This document shows, piece by piece, positions 34,616 to 44,078 of a DNA stretch of 64,000 nucleotides. The stretch is from positions 25,960 through 89,959 of the forward strand of contig NZ_JBHMIM010000026.1 in the NCBI RefSeq assembly GCF_048060115.1, written 5' to 3'. How positions within the stretch are numbered: the first letter of the stretch is position 1; each line of letters opens with the position of its first letter. A program made the translations under genes and the position numbers. The stretch comes from Micromonospora_E sp048060115. Lineage in GTDB: Bacteria > Actinomycetota > Actinomycetes > Mycobacteriales > Micromonosporaceae. The notes under the pieces are model-generated. The model saw only the letters and a list, made by a program, of their open reading frames with translations. It had not been told where the DNA came from and did no database searches.

Positions 34616-35250
34616 TCGCCCTCCCGCTGTGCCGACGTGCGGTGCGGACAGAACCGGCCGATGACTTCCTCGACGCCGGGCAGTGCCCGCAGGGTCGCGC
34701 CCACCTGCGGGTACGTCGCCGGGTCCGCCAAGGTCAGCCGGAACGACTCGGGGAACTGGTCGGCGGTGACCTGTTCGATCTCGTCAGCGGTATATAGCGA
34801 GAACACCTCGGCCGGCGCAACGCGGTAGTAGTCCAGAAACCGGTGGTAGGCCGTATAGCGGCTGACGTACTCGACGGTTCGCACCTGCGGGTCCGCGCGC
34901 ATCGCCGCGTCGAGGTCGTCCCGCTGCGCGTCGGTGACCTGCTGGCTCAGAAAGACGGCTACCTCGGTGGCCACGTCGTCGGGGGGCACGCCCTCGCACA
35001 GCACCGGGGTCGACGACGGGATCGCCAGCTGCGCCGGCACCCGGGTCGGCGCGTCGCGGACCGGGGCTACCAGACCCACCGCGACGAGCGCCACGGCGAC
35101 GACGGCCACCGCTGTGCCGGCGTAGCCCAGGTGTCGGCGGCGGCGCAGCCGGGTGCCGCCGGTCATCGCGGCGCGGGCCAGCTCGTCGGGTGCCGCCGGT
35201 GGCGGTTCGCCGTCCAGGGCCCGTGCGAAGTGCGTATGCAGATCGTCCAT
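34612..35250 (-). CDS. Single-pass membrane protein with FtsX-like extracellular domain
   Basis: A 212-residue protein. Residues 1-40 are cytoplasmic and polar. One membrane helix follows a basic cluster (RLRRRRHLGYAGTAVAVVAV). The outside part resembles the extracellular domain of permease-like cell division protein FtsX: ATEVAVFLSQQVTDAQRDDL, VEYVSRYTAYHRFLDYYRVA, PESFRLTLADPATYPQVGAT and LPGVEEVIGRFCP. The three other FtsX helices are absent. In FtsX this domain activates cell-wall hydrolases. Here it is fused to one anchor and coupled to a sigma factor gene, which suggests an envelope-sensing role. ATG at 35250 with GGAG upstream. Fold assignment is by pattern only. Confidence 0.75.
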   Translation of the reverse strand: MDDLHTHFARALDGEPPPAAPDELARAAMTGGTRLRRRRHLGYAGTAVAVVAVALVAVGLVAPVRDAPTRVPAQLAIPSSTPVLCEGVPPDDVATEVAVFLSQQVTDAQRDDLDAAMRADPQVRTVEYVSRYTAYHRFLDYYRVAPAEVFSLYTADEIEQVTADQFPESFRLTLADPATYPQVGATLRALPGVEEVIGRFCPHRTSAQREGE

Positions 35251-35442
35251 TTCCGCTCCTTCAGGTCCGTGCTGTCTCGTCGTAGGGAGGACTGGTCGGG
35301 CCGACGTCGCGGTCACCGACCTGGCGGATCGATCTGACCCGGCGATCCGAACGTGTTGTTAGGTGTCCGGCGGTGTGGATATCGTGCTGAGTCCCCTCCG
35401 GCAGGGCGTACCGTCTGCTCGACGATCAGGAAGGCTCCGATC

Positions 35443-37290
35443 TTGTCCTCCGCCACGCAGCCCGCCCCGTCCAAGGCCGAGCCGACGGAAGCCGCCCCGC
35501 CCGTGGCCGAGCCGACGCAGGCAGCGCCGGAAGCGGGAACGACGGAGCCGGCAACCGAGGAGCCGGCGACCGAGGTCGAGGTGACGGACGAGAAGGCAGC
35601 GGAGCCGGCGAACGGGGCGGGCGAGTCGGCACCGCCGGCGGAGCCGCCGCCGGCCGGCTGGCGTCAGCGGATACGGCGTACCGCCGGCCGGTCGGCCAAC
35701 GGGCTGGCCGTGGCCGGGGTGCTGGCCGCGATGACGCTGCCGTACCAGTTGGATCTTGTAGTCCCGGCCGCGTTCGTCCGGATCCCGGTGGAGGCGATCC
35801 TGGCCGCGGCGCTGCTGTTGGTGCTGCCCGGCCGGGTCCGCACTCCGGTGGCGGTCGCCCTCGGCGCCGTACTCGGGGTCCTGGTCGTGTTCAAGGTCGC
35901 CGACATGGGCTTCTTCTCGGTGCTGGACCGCCCGTTCGACCCGGTGATGGACTGGGGGCTGCTCGCCGACGGGTACCGGTTCCTTGACGCCTCGTATGGC
36001 CGGATAGCAGCCGTCGCCGTCGCTGTCGGTGCCGTATTGCTCACCGTCGCGGTGCTGGCGTTCGCGGTGCTGGCGATGCTGCGGGTCGGCCGGCTGCTGG
36101 CCGGGCACCGGCGGATCGGCGGCGGGGCGGTCGGCGCGCTGACCGCCGGCTGGCTGGTGTTCGCCCTGCTCGGCACGACGGTGACGGTCTACGACAACGG
36201 GACCGTCTCGTTCGGGTTGCCGGTGGCGGACCGGGCCACCGCCCGGCTGGCGTACGACCATACGATGCAGGTCAACGCGAGTCTGCGGGACCGGCAGGAG
36301 TTCACCGAGTTGGCGGCGGTGGACGCGTTCCGCGACGTGCCCGGCGACGAGTTGCTGACCGCGCTGCGCGGCAAGGACGTGCTGTTGGCGTTCGTGGAGA
36401 GCTACGGACGCGATGCGGTGACCGCGCCGGAGTTCGAGCCGCTGATCGGCGATCTACTCGACGACGGCACGCAGCGGCTGGCCGCGCAGGGGTACGGCTC
36501 GCGCAGCGCCTTCCTCACCTCGTCGACGGTCGGCGGCAGTAGTTGGTTGGCGCACGCGACCACCCTGTCCGGGCTGTGGGTGGACAACGATCAGCGCTAC
36601 CGCAGTCTGACCACCAGCGACCGGTTGACGCTGACCCGGGCGTTCGGCGACGCCGGGTGGCGGGTCTCCGGGTTCTTTCCCGGTAACAGCCGGGCCTGGC
36701 CGGAGGGGGCGTTCTTCGGCTACGACCAGGTCTACGACTCGCGCAACATGGGGTACGTCGGCGACAAGTTCAACTTCGCGTCGATCCCGGACCAGTACGT
36801 CCTGTCGGTGTTCGACCGCTTCGAGCGCAATGCCAACGACCAGCCGGTGATGGCGGAGGTGGCGTTGCTGTCCGGCCACGCGCCGTGGACGCCGGTGCCG
36901 CAGCTGGTCAACTGGAACACCGTGCGCGACGGTTCGGTCTTCGACCGGGAGGCGATGGCCAGTGGCCAGCCCACCCGCTCGGCCGCCGACGGACTACGCG
37001 ACGACTACCCGAAGGCGATCGCGTACTCGCTGAGCTCGATCATCTCCTACATAGAGTCCGAAGGGGACGACGACCTGGTGGTGGTCTTCCTCGGCGACCA
37101 CCAGCCGGCGCCGGTGGTGACCGGCCCGGGTGCCAGCCGGGATGTCCCGATCACCGTGGTGACCCGCGACCAGGCAGTGCTGGACCGGATCGCCGGGTGG
37201 GACTGGCAGGAGGGGCTGCGGCCGGACGCGCAGGCGCCGGTGTGGCCGATGGATTCGTTCCGGGACCGGTTCCTGGCCGCTTTCGAGTAG
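35443..37290 (+). CDS. LTA-synthase/sulfatase-like membrane phosphotransferase
   Basis: About 615 residues. An acidic, Pro/Ala/Thr/Glu-rich cytoplasmic N-terminus (residues 1-75) precedes about four to five membrane helices (residues 90-280). The extracellular alkaline-phosphatase-like domain follows: DVLLAFVESYGRDAV with a metal ligand, SSWLAHATTLSGLW at the expected nucleophile region, LSGHAPWTPVP, and VVVFLGDHQPAP with the metal-binding Asp-His. The family includes lipoteichoic acid synthases and phosphoethanolamine transferases; in actinomycetes the substrate is unknown. TTG at 35443 has AGGAAGG ten bases upstream and is preferred to the longer frame starting at 35353. The last bases, including the stop, are part of a small tandem duplication (37275-37303). 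Confidence 0.82.
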   Translation: MSSATQPAPSKAEPTEAAPPVAEPTQAAPEAGTTEPATEEPATEVEVTDEKAAEPANGAGESAPPAEPPPAGWRQRIRRTAGRSANGLAVAGVLAAMTLPYQLDLVVPAAFVRIPVEAILAAALLLVLPGRVRTPVAVALGAVLGVLVVFKVADMGFFSVLDRPFDPVMDWGLLADGYRFLDASYGRIAAVAVAVGAVLLTVAVLAFAVLAMLRVGRLLAGHRRIGGGAVGALTAGWLVFALLGTTVTVYDNGTVSFGLPVADRATARLAYDHTMQVNASLRDRQEFTELAAVDAFRDVPGDELLTALRGKDVLLAFVESYGRDAVTAPEFEPLIGDLLDDGTQRLAAQGYGSRSAFLTSSTVGGSSWLAHATTLSGLWVDNDQRYRSLTTSDRLTLTRAFGDAGWRVSGFFPGNSRAWPEGAFFGYDQVYDSRNMGYVGDKFNFASIPDQYVLSVFDRFERNANDQPVMAEVALLSGHAPWTPVPQLVNWNTVRDGSVFDREAMASGQPTRSAADGLRDDYPKAIAYSLSSIISYIESEGDDDLVVVFLGDHQPAPVVTGPGASRDVPITVVTRDQAVLDRIAGWDWQEGLRPDAQAPVWPMDSFRDRFLAAFE

Positions 37291-37303
37291 GCCGCTTCGA
37301 GTA
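37275..37303. repeat. Tandem 15/14-base duplication at a stop codon
   Basis: GGCCGCTTTCGAGTA (37275-37289) is followed at once by GGCCGCTTCGAGTA (37290-37303). The first copy ends in the stop codon of the sulfatase-like gene. Confidence 0.7.
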
Positions 37304-37558
37304 GGCCGACCGTGTCGCGACCGGGCCATTAGCTGTCCATTGTTACCCGGCGATTTCCGACACAGCGGCCCGGCAAAATTGCCGGCCAACGGCCACATCA
37401 ATCGGTGAACGACACTGTCTCATCCCTACGGACGATGTCCCCGGGCGCGCAGCGGGCCTAGCGTCGGTTCTCGAACCCCCCAAGATCCACGGCTCGTCGG
37501 CCGCGGGCACCCCTGGCCTGCCTGGTCGTGGTTCGTGACGGACTCCCAAGGAGACATC

Positions 37559-40500
37559 TTGAGGACCCCCTCGCTGAGGATCCCCTCGACACCGAGCGGC
37601 CAGTCACCACCCCCGTCCGGGACCGGCCGGTCCCGCAACCGACGGCTGATCGCCCTGCTCGTCGCCGTGATGGCGGCGGCGCTGCTGCCCGCGATCGGCC
37701 CGACCGGCGCCGCCAGCGCCGCCCCGGACGGCGGCACACCGATCGCCGGCACCCCGTGGGCCACGCTCGACGGTGCGCCGGCGGCGAGCCGCTCCGGGCG
37801 TACCCCCGACATCGAGGCGCACCGGCTCGCCGCGTACACGTTGGACCGTGACGCGATCGCGGCCCAGCTGGACCGGGCGCCGGCCGAGTCGGCCCGCGCC
37901 GCGCAGGCCGCGCCGCTGGTGCTGACCGTGCCCACCCCCGACGGCACGCTGGCCCGATTCAAGGTCGCCAACTCGCCGGTGATGGAGGACGGTCTCGCCG
38001 CCGCCCACCCGGAGATCCAGACGTACGCCGGTACCGGCGTCGACGACCCGAACGCGACGATCCGGGCCGACCTGACCCCGCTCGGCTTCCACGCCTCGGT
38101 TCGCTCGTCGAGCGGCTCCTGGTACGTCGACCCCTACCACCGGGACCAGAGCGTCTACGCCAGCTACTACGCCCACGACCTGGTCAACCGGCACGGTGAC
38201 CTGATCGAGCGCGCGGACGTCGGCGGCGCCGCCGAGGAGATCGGCGCGGAGATCGACCAGGCCCAGGCCGATGAGCCTGCCGGGCCACTGGTCCAGCTGC
38301 GCACCTACCGGCTGGCGTTCCTGACCGATCCGTCGTACGCCAACTACTTCGGCGCGCAGAACGTCACCGCCGCCAAGGTGACGCTGATCAACCGGGTGAC
38401 CCAGATCTACGAGGACGAGACCGCGATCCGGCTCGTGCTGGTCAACGACACCGACAAGACCAACCTGAACACCGCCGAGCTGGCCACCGGCCCGAACGGG
38501 CCGTGCGGTGCCGCGCCGTGCTTCACCGAGGCCAACCTGACCGGCTGTTCCGGCGCGACGCTGAACCGCAACCGGATCGTCCTCGGCCAGCTCGTCGGGG
38601 CCAGCAACTTCGACGTCGGGCACATCGGCTTCGGCCTGCCCGGCGGCGGCGTCGCCGGACTCGGCGTGGTCGGCGGCGACGGCAAGGCCCGGGGCTGCAC
38701 CGGGCTGCCGAACCCGATCGGTGACTTCTACGCCGTCGACTACGTGGCGCACGAGATCGGCCATCAGTTCGCCGGCAACCACACCTTCAACGGCACCCAG
38801 TGGAACTGCTCCGGCGGCAACCGCAGCGCCGCCAACTCGTACGAGCCGGGCAGCGGATCGTCGATCATGGCGTACGCGGGCATCTGCCAGCAGGACAACC
38901 TGCAGCCGCATTCCGACCCGTACTGGTCGCAGCGCAGCTACCACGAGATCACCACGTTCGTGAACTCGGCCCGGCCGGCAATCAACGAGGTGCAGACGGT
39001 GTCGCTGCGCGACTTCGACACCGTCGGCGACTCGTTCCAGTTCACCTTCAACGGCCGGAACTCCCGGCAGATCGGATTCGGCCCGGGCTTCACCGCCGCC
39101 TACATCAAGGAGACGATCGAGTCGATCACCGGCTGGCCGGCCGGTGCGACGGTGACCGTCGCGGCGTTCGGCGGTGTCGGCCCGCTCGACAACACTGGTT
39201 TCCAGGTGACGTTCAACGGCGGAGCCGTGGCGCGGACCAACGTGTCGCCGCTGGGGTTGACCTCCTTTGACGGCGCGGACGGCTTCGTCGGTGAGACCGC
39301 CAAGGGCGGCCCGGTCGACAACGGCGGCTGGCAGGTCACCCCGACCACCAACCATGCCCCGGTGGTCACCGTGCCGGACCAGTTGACCATCCCGGTACGG
39401 ACCCCGTTCGCGCTGACCGGCACCGCCAGCGACGCCGACGGCGACCCGCTGACGTACATGTGGGAGCAGAACGACCGCGGCGGCATCCTCGGCGGCAGCA
39501 CCGCCGGCACCGCACTGACCAGCAACGTCAAGACCAACGGCCCGCTGTTCCGGGTCTTCGGCACGTCGGCGCTGGTCAGCCCGCAGGACACCCAGCAGTA
39601 CTACTCCCCCGGGCTGAACGCGGTCGACGACGACCCGACCCGGGTCTTCCCGGACATGGCGCAGATCCTGGCGGGCAACACCAACGCCAGGACCGGTGCC
39701 TGCCCGGCCGCCCCGGAACCACCGGCCAGCGGCAGTGCCTCCAACCTGACCCAGGCCCTGGTGGACTGCTACTCGGAGTTCCTGCCGACCGCCGACTGGG
39801 TGGGCTACGACAACGACCGCACCATGCACTTCAAGCTGACCGCCCGCGACGGGCGGGTCGGCGGCGGTGGGGTCGGCAACGCCGAGACCGAGGTCGTGCT
39901 GGCCCCGCAGGCGGGCCCGTTCCTGGTCACCTCGCAGCAGGTGCCCTCGTTCTACCTGGGCGGATCCACACAGGAGATCACCTGGGACGTGGCCGGCACC
40001 GACGCGGCACCGGTCGACGCGGCGCAGGTGCGGATCTCGCTGTCGACCGACGGGGCGAAGACGTTCCCGTACGTGCTGGCCGAGACGGTGCCGAACAACG
40101 GCAGCGCCACGGTGACCCTGCCGAACATCGACACCACCACCGGTCGGATCAGAATCGAAGCGGTCGGCAACGTCTTCTTCGACCTCAACGACGCCGACAT
40201 CCGCATCGACCAGGTCCGCCCGGCCGAGCTGGCCTACACCGGGGACACGCTGGTGCACCCGGTGGCCGGCGCCGACCAGGCACAGGTGCTGCTGCGGGCG
40301 GCGGTGAGCGCCGAAGCCGGCGACGTCCGCGGCGCCCAGCTCGCCTTCACCAGCGGTGACACCACGCTGTGCGCCACTGAGGTGAAGCTCTGGGGCGCCG
40401 ACCTCACTGGCGGCATGGCCAGCTGCACGGCGACCCTGCCGGTCGGCAACCACCCGGTGACGGCCACTGCGACCGGCCGCTACACCGGGTCCGCCACCGC

Positions 40501-40999
40501 GACGACGGTGACCGTCGCCCCGCCAACCAGGCTGCGGTTCCTCGGCGACGGCTATCTGCGCAGCGAGTCGACCGCTGGCGCCTACCCGCTGGACCCGGAT
40601 CACCGGATCGAGTTCGACCTCGATGGCCGGATCACCTACGGCAACGCGCTGGTCGGCAAGGTGCTGGTCGGCTACCGCTCCGGCGACCAGCGGTACAAGT
40701 TCCAGGGCAACGTCCTGGAGTCGTACGGCTCGAACGCTCTCGGCGGCGGCCCCGACACGGCGCAGCTGCGCTACCAGGTGACGCTGTTCGACCTTTCCAC
40801 CCCGCAGCAGCCGGTGCCGGTGGCGACCGGACTGACCATGCGGGTGAGCGCGACCCTGGTGAGCGGGCCGGGCCAGCTGGACAAGATCGGGATCACCGTC
40901 TGGGACGGTGACACGCTGATCTTCTCGTCGAGCTGGACCGGCACCACCACCGAGGAGATCAACCTGACCGCGTCCGGTGGTGACCTCGTCCTGTACTAG
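37559..40999 (+). CDS. Secreted reprolysin-like zinc metalloprotease with C-terminal beta domains
   Basis: A 1146-residue exported protease. Seen: a Sec signal peptide after a basic n-region (RRLIALLVAVMAAALLPAIG, likely cut after SAA near residue 55); a propeptide-like region; a metzincin zinc motif HEIGHQFAGNH at residues 398-408 preceded by an Asn/Thr-rich catalytic domain; FTGN-type and Ig-like modules (TVPDQLTIPVRTPFALTGTA is cadherin-like); and a C-terminal beta-rich domain. TTG at 37559 has AAGGAG five bases upstream; the GTG at 37535 has none. It is followed by a perfect terminator hairpin. Family M12B-like (reprolysin_4) proteases of bacteria are secreted and their targets are unknown. 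Confidence 0.88.
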   Translation: MRTPSLRIPSTPSGQSPPPSGTGRSRNRRLIALLVAVMAAALLPAIGPTGAASAAPDGGTPIAGTPWATLDGAPAASRSGRTPDIEAHRLAAYTLDRDAIAAQLDRAPAESARAAQAAPLVLTVPTPDGTLARFKVANSPVMEDGLAAAHPEIQTYAGTGVDDPNATIRADLTPLGFHASVRSSSGSWYVDPYHRDQSVYASYYAHDLVNRHGDLIERADVGGAAEEIGAEIDQAQADEPAGPLVQLRTYRLAFLTDPSYANYFGAQNVTAAKVTLINRVTQIYEDETAIRLVLVNDTDKTNLNTAELATGPNGPCGAAPCFTEANLTGCSGATLNRNRIVLGQLVGASNFDVGHIGFGLPGGGVAGLGVVGGDGKARGCTGLPNPIGDFYAVDYVAHEIGHQFAGNHTFNGTQWNCSGGNRSAANSYEPGSGSSIMAYAGICQQDNLQPHSDPYWSQRSYHEITTFVNSARPAINEVQTVSLRDFDTVGDSFQFTFNGRNSRQIGFGPGFTAAYIKETIESITGWPAGATVTVAAFGGVGPLDNTGFQVTFNGGAVARTNVSPLGLTSFDGADGFVGETAKGGPVDNGGWQVTPTTNHAPVVTVPDQLTIPVRTPFALTGTASDADGDPLTYMWEQNDRGGILGGSTAGTALTSNVKTNGPLFRVFGTSALVSPQDTQQYYSPGLNAVDDDPTRVFPDMAQILAGNTNARTGACPAAPEPPASGSASNLTQALVDCYSEFLPTADWVGYDNDRTMHFKLTARDGRVGGGGVGNAETEVVLAPQAGPFLVTSQQVPSFYLGGSTQEITWDVAGTDAAPVDAAQVRISLSTDGAKTFPYVLAETVPNNGSATVTLPNIDTTTGRIRIEAVGNVFFDLNDADIRIDQVRPAELAYTGDTLVHPVAGADQAQVLLRAAVSAEAGDVRGAQLAFTSGDTTLCATEVKLWGADLTGGMASCTATLPVGNHPVTATATGRYTGSATATTVTVAPPTRLRFLGDGYLRSESTAGAYPLDPDHRIEFDLDGRITYGNALVGKVLVGYRSGDQRYKFQGNVLESYGSNALGGGPDTAQLRYQVTLFDLSTPQQPVPVATGLTMRVSATLVSGPGQLDKIGITVWDGDTLIFSSSWTGTTTEEINLTASGGDLVLY

Positions 41000-41025
41000 G
41001 GGCTACGAACTGCCGATCGTTGCTG

Positions 41026-41061
41026 ACAGACGCCCACCCGGCGGGCCGGGTGGGCGTCTGT
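41026..41061. terminator. Perfect 16-base-stem bidirectional terminator
   Basis: ACAGACGCCCACCCGG (41026-41041) and CCGGGTGGGCGTCTGT (41046-41061) form an uninterrupted stem with a four-base CGGG loop. It ends exactly at the stop codon of the minus-strand gene, between two convergent genes, and should serve both. Confidence 0.92.
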
Positions 41062-42732
41062 TCAGCGTCGGCGGACGGCGTGCAGCACCGCGTCGTGGAT
41101 CGTGATCGGGTTGCCGTCCGGGTCGGTCGCCGACCGGGGCACCGTCTCGGCCCGGACGCTGACCCACTCCTGCGGGTCCAGTACCGCCGCGATCTGCTCG
41201 GCGGTGAACATCAGGTCCGGCATCCTGGGCCGGCGTACCCCGGGAACGTCCAGGTCGGACGGGTCGTGGCCGACGATCAGCAGGGTGCCGCCGGGGCGGA
41301 CCGCCGCCGCCAGCCGGCGGTGCAGCATCGCCCGGTCCGGGTCCGGCAGGTGCATGAACTGGGCGGTGACCAGGTCGAACCGTGCCAGCCCCGGCTCCCA
41401 GGTCCGCAGGTCGGTTTGCTGCCAGGTGAGCCGCTTCGCCACGTCGTCACCGGCCGCCGTGGCCTGGTCGGCGCCCCGGCGCAACGCCACCGCGGAGACG
41501 TCGACCGCGGTCACCTCCCAGCCCCGGTCGGCCAGCCAGATCGCGTCGGCGCCCTCACCGGCACCGACGTCGCAGGCGGTGCCGGCCGGCAGCCCGTCGA
41601 CGACGGCGACCAGTCGCGGATTCGGGTTGCCGCTCCACACCCGCTCCACGGAGCTGTACCGCTCGTCCCAGAACTGTGGGCTGATCATGGCGGCGACGTC
41701 CGCTGGGCCGTGGTGCACCGGCTCGTCCGGCGCGTCCACTCCGGCGAGCTCGGCCCGGTGCCGGCGTACCGCCGCTTCGGTGTCCGCCACGGCCAGGTCG
41801 GCGTTGAGCGCCGCCGCCGCCATCGAGCCGGCCGCCGCCGACGCCATCACCTGGGCGAACGGGTTGGTCAGGTTGCCGGCCGCCCAGACCCCCGGCACCG
41901 GGGTACGCCCGGTCGGATCCGCCTCGATCTGCTCGCCCATCCCGGTCGGATGTGCGGTCACCGGCACCCCGAGCTGCGCCAGCAGCCCGGCGGCGCCGCC
42001 CTGCCCGGCGGCGATCAGGGGCCGGGACGCGACGACCAACGCCGTACGCGCCACCACGGTGCCATCGGCGAGCCGCACCCCGGTGAGCCGGTCGTCGGTG
42101 ACCTCCAGCCCGGCGACTTCGCCGGAAACCACCCGGACGCCACGCGCCGCCAACTGCTCGGCCTGTTCGGCGGTGAGCTCGACCCCGGTGTGGGTGAACA
42201 GCACCAGATCGGAGCTCCACTGCCGGAACAGCTGCACCTGGTGCATCGCCATCTCGCTGGTGGCGATCACCCCGATCGGCTGGTCGCGGACCTCCCACCC
42301 GTGGCAGTACGGGCAGTGCAGCACGTCGTGGCCCCAGCGTTCGCGCAGTCCCGGGATGTCCGGCAGTTCGTCGACCACGCCGGTGGCGAACAGCAGCCGC
42401 CGGGCGGCCACCGCCCGGCCGTCGGCCAGCCGGACCTCGAAGCCGTCGCCGGTGCGCTCGACCGCCTCCGCCCGGCCGGGCAGCACGATGCCGCCGTACC
42501 GTTCGACTTCACGCCGGCCGGCGACGACCAGGTCGGCCGGGCTCATTCCGTCGCGGGTGAGGAACCCGTGCACGCCGGCCGAGGGCGCGTTGCGCGGCTC
42601 GCCCGCGTCGATCACGATCACGCCCCGCCGGGCACGGGCCAGGGTCAGCCCCGCGCTCAGTCCGGCGGCGCCGCCGCCGATCACCGCGACGGCGGTGCGG
42701 TACGCGGGTTGCCCCGTCTTGTTGTCAGTCAT
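41062..42732 (-). CDS. Thioredoxin-reductase-like oxidoreductase fused to a class I methyltransferase
   Basis: A 556-residue fusion. Residues 1-315 form a thioredoxin-reductase-like FAD/NAD(P)H domain: AVIGGGAAGLSAGLTLARAR (GGGAAG at 19-24), CPYC redox pair at 140-143 in HCPYCHGWEV, and VWAAGNLTNPFAQVMASAAA for FAD. Residues about 345-550 are a SAM-dependent methyltransferase: CDVGAGEGADAIWLADRGWE, a DLRTWEPGLARFDLVTAQFM segment, and GGTLLIVGHDPSDLD. The order suggests combined redox and methyl-transfer detoxification, for example of a metalloid or reactive electrophile, but that is inference. ATG at 42732 has GGAGGT upstream. It is divergent from nothing nearby and ends in the shared terminator. 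Confidence 0.88.
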   Translation of the reverse strand: MTDNKTGQPAYRTAVAVIGGGAAGLSAGLTLARARRGVIVIDAGEPRNAPSAGVHGFLTRDGMSPADLVVAGRREVERYGGIVLPGRAEAVERTGDGFEVRLADGRAVAARRLLFATGVVDELPDIPGLRERWGHDVLHCPYCHGWEVRDQPIGVIATSEMAMHQVQLFRQWSSDLVLFTHTGVELTAEQAEQLAARGVRVVSGEVAGLEVTDDRLTGVRLADGTVVARTALVVASRPLIAAGQGGAAGLLAQLGVPVTAHPTGMGEQIEADPTGRTPVPGVWAAGNLTNPFAQVMASAAAGSMAAAALNADLAVADTEAAVRRHRAELAGVDAPDEPVHHGPADVAAMISPQFWDERYSSVERVWSGNPNPRLVAVVDGLPAGTACDVGAGEGADAIWLADRGWEVTAVDVSAVALRRGADQATAAGDDVAKRLTWQQTDLRTWEPGLARFDLVTAQFMHLPDPDRAMLHRRLAAAVRPGGTLLIVGHDPSDLDVPGVRRPRMPDLMFTAEQIAAVLDPQEWVSVRAETVPRSATDPDGNPITIHDAVLHAVRRR

Positions 42733-42839
42733 CCTGACCACCTCCGGCACCTACGATCCGCCGCCGCCAGCGTACCGGCAAACTTCCTTGCCGTTCCGGC
42801 AAACGGGGCAGGGCGGGCGGGCTGAGGCCGGCGCGAAAG

Positions 42840-43460
42840 TCACCAGTGGTCGTGATGCACGGCGTCGGTCAACGGCCGGCGCCGCCGCCAGCCATGCCGC
42901 TCCAGATCCGGCTCCGCCGCCAGCCCGCTGACCGGACCGACGCAGAGCCAGGCCACTGGCCGGATGCCGACCGGGATACCGAGCAGGTCCCGCACGAACG
43001 GCTCCCGGTAGAAGGAGACCCAGCCGACTCCGAGACCTTCGGCGGTTGCCGCCAGCCAGAGGTTCTGGATGGCCAGGCAGACCGAGTAGAGGCCAGCGTC
43101 GGCGATGGCGTGCCGGCCGAGCACCGCCGGGCTGCCCCGTTGCGGGTCGTAGGTCACCACGATCGACAGCGTGGCCTCCCGTACCCCGTCGATCTTGATG
43201 TGGGCGAACCGGGCCGCCGCCGACGGATCGAGAGTCGCCGCGAACGTCTCCCGTTCCTGCCGCACGTGCGCGTGGAACGCGTCCCGGCGGGCCCGATCGC
43301 GCACCAGCACGAAGTCCCACGGCTGGGTCAGCCCGACGCTCGGCGCGGCGTGCGCGGCCGCGAGAACCCGGTGCAGCACCTCGTCCGGCAGCGGCGCCCC
43401 GGTGAACTCGGCCCGGACGTCGCGGCGGCGGTGGATGACGTCGTACAGATCGATGGGCAT
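42840..43460 (-). CDS. bluB: 5,6-Dimethylbenzimidazole synthase (nitroreductase fold)
   Basis: A 206-residue nitroreductase-family protein that breaks reduced FMN to give 5,6-dimethylbenzimidazole, the lower ligand of vitamin B12. Seen: VIHRRRDVRAEFTGAPLPDE, the BluB-specific AAHAAPSVGLTQPWDFVLVR, and GLGVGWVSFYREPFVRDLLG. These separate it from ordinary nitroreductases. The ATG at 43460 opens the conserved part; long reading upstream is spurious. It lies 13 kb from cbiB/cobQ and forms its own unit, divergent from an acetyltransferase gene. Confidence 0.92.
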   Translation of the reverse strand: MPIDLYDVIHRRRDVRAEFTGAPLPDEVLHRVLAAAHAAPSVGLTQPWDFVLVRDRARRDAFHAHVRQERETFAATLDPSAAARFAHIKIDGVREATLSIVVTYDPQRGSPAVLGRHAIADAGLYSVCLAIQNLWLAATAEGLGVGWVSFYREPFVRDLLGIPVGIRPVAWLCVGPVSGLAAEPDLERHGWRRRRPLTDAVHHDHW

Positions 43461-43523
43461 CGCGTCGATTGTCCCCCGCCGGGGCGCGATATCGGTTGCC
43501 GGGGCCAGACCGGTGGTGGTCCG

Positions 43524-44078
43524 ATGACGGGCATGCTGGTGAGACGGGAACGCGCCGATGACGTCGCGGCGGTCCGGGCGGTCGTGGCAGCGGCGTTCAG
43601 CCCGGCGGACGCGCCGGGGCAGCCACCGATCGAGGTCGGCCTGCTGGACGAGTTGCGCGCCGACGCCGGATGGATCCCTGCCCTGTCGCTGGTCGCGATG
43701 GATACCCATGATCAGGCCGGCGACCCGGCGACCGGCGGCGACATCGTCGGACACGTGGTCTGCACCCGGGCGTACCTCGACGACCGGCCGGTGCTGGGCC
43801 TCGGTCCGCTGGCGGTCCGCCCGGACCGGCAACGCGCCGGCGTCGGTACGGCGCTCACGCACGCCGTTCTCGCCGCCGCCGAAGCCCTGGACGAGCCGCT
43901 CGTCGCGCTGCTCGGCGACCCGGCGTACTACCGCCGGTTCGGGCTGCGACCGGCCGCCGCACTCGGCATCGCCGCACCCGATCCGCGGTGGGGAGAGTAT
44001 TTCCAGGCCCGGGCCCTGAATCCGCTGCCGCCGGTACCCGGCAGGTTCCGCTACGCCGAGCCGTTCGACCGGCTCTGA
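43524..44078 (+). CDS. GNAT family N-acetyltransferase
   Basis: A 184-residue acetyltransferase. Seen: VRRERADDVAAVRAVVAAAF at the N-terminus, VLGLGPLAVRPDRQRAGVGT containing the acetyl-CoA pyrophosphate loop (QRAGVGT), and VALLGDPAYYRRFGLRPAAA, characteristic of the YhbS-like subgroup. ATG at 43524 is used; ATG 43533 is possible. Acceptor unknown. Confidence 0.88.
   Translation: MTGMLVRRERADDVAAVRAVVAAAFSPADAPGQPPIEVGLLDELRADAGWIPALSLVAMDTHDQAGDPATGGDIVGHVVCTRAYLDDRPVLGLGPLAVRPDRQRAGVGTALTHAVLAAAEALDEPLVALLGDPAYYRRFGLRPAAALGIAAPDPRWGEYFQARALNPLPPVPGRFRYAEPFDRL

Noticed and set aside
37604..40603. A 999-codon open frame antisense to the secreted protease
   Set aside because: Same reason: low-complexity Gly/Arg/Val composition and a convincing gene with signal peptide and zinc motif on the other strand.
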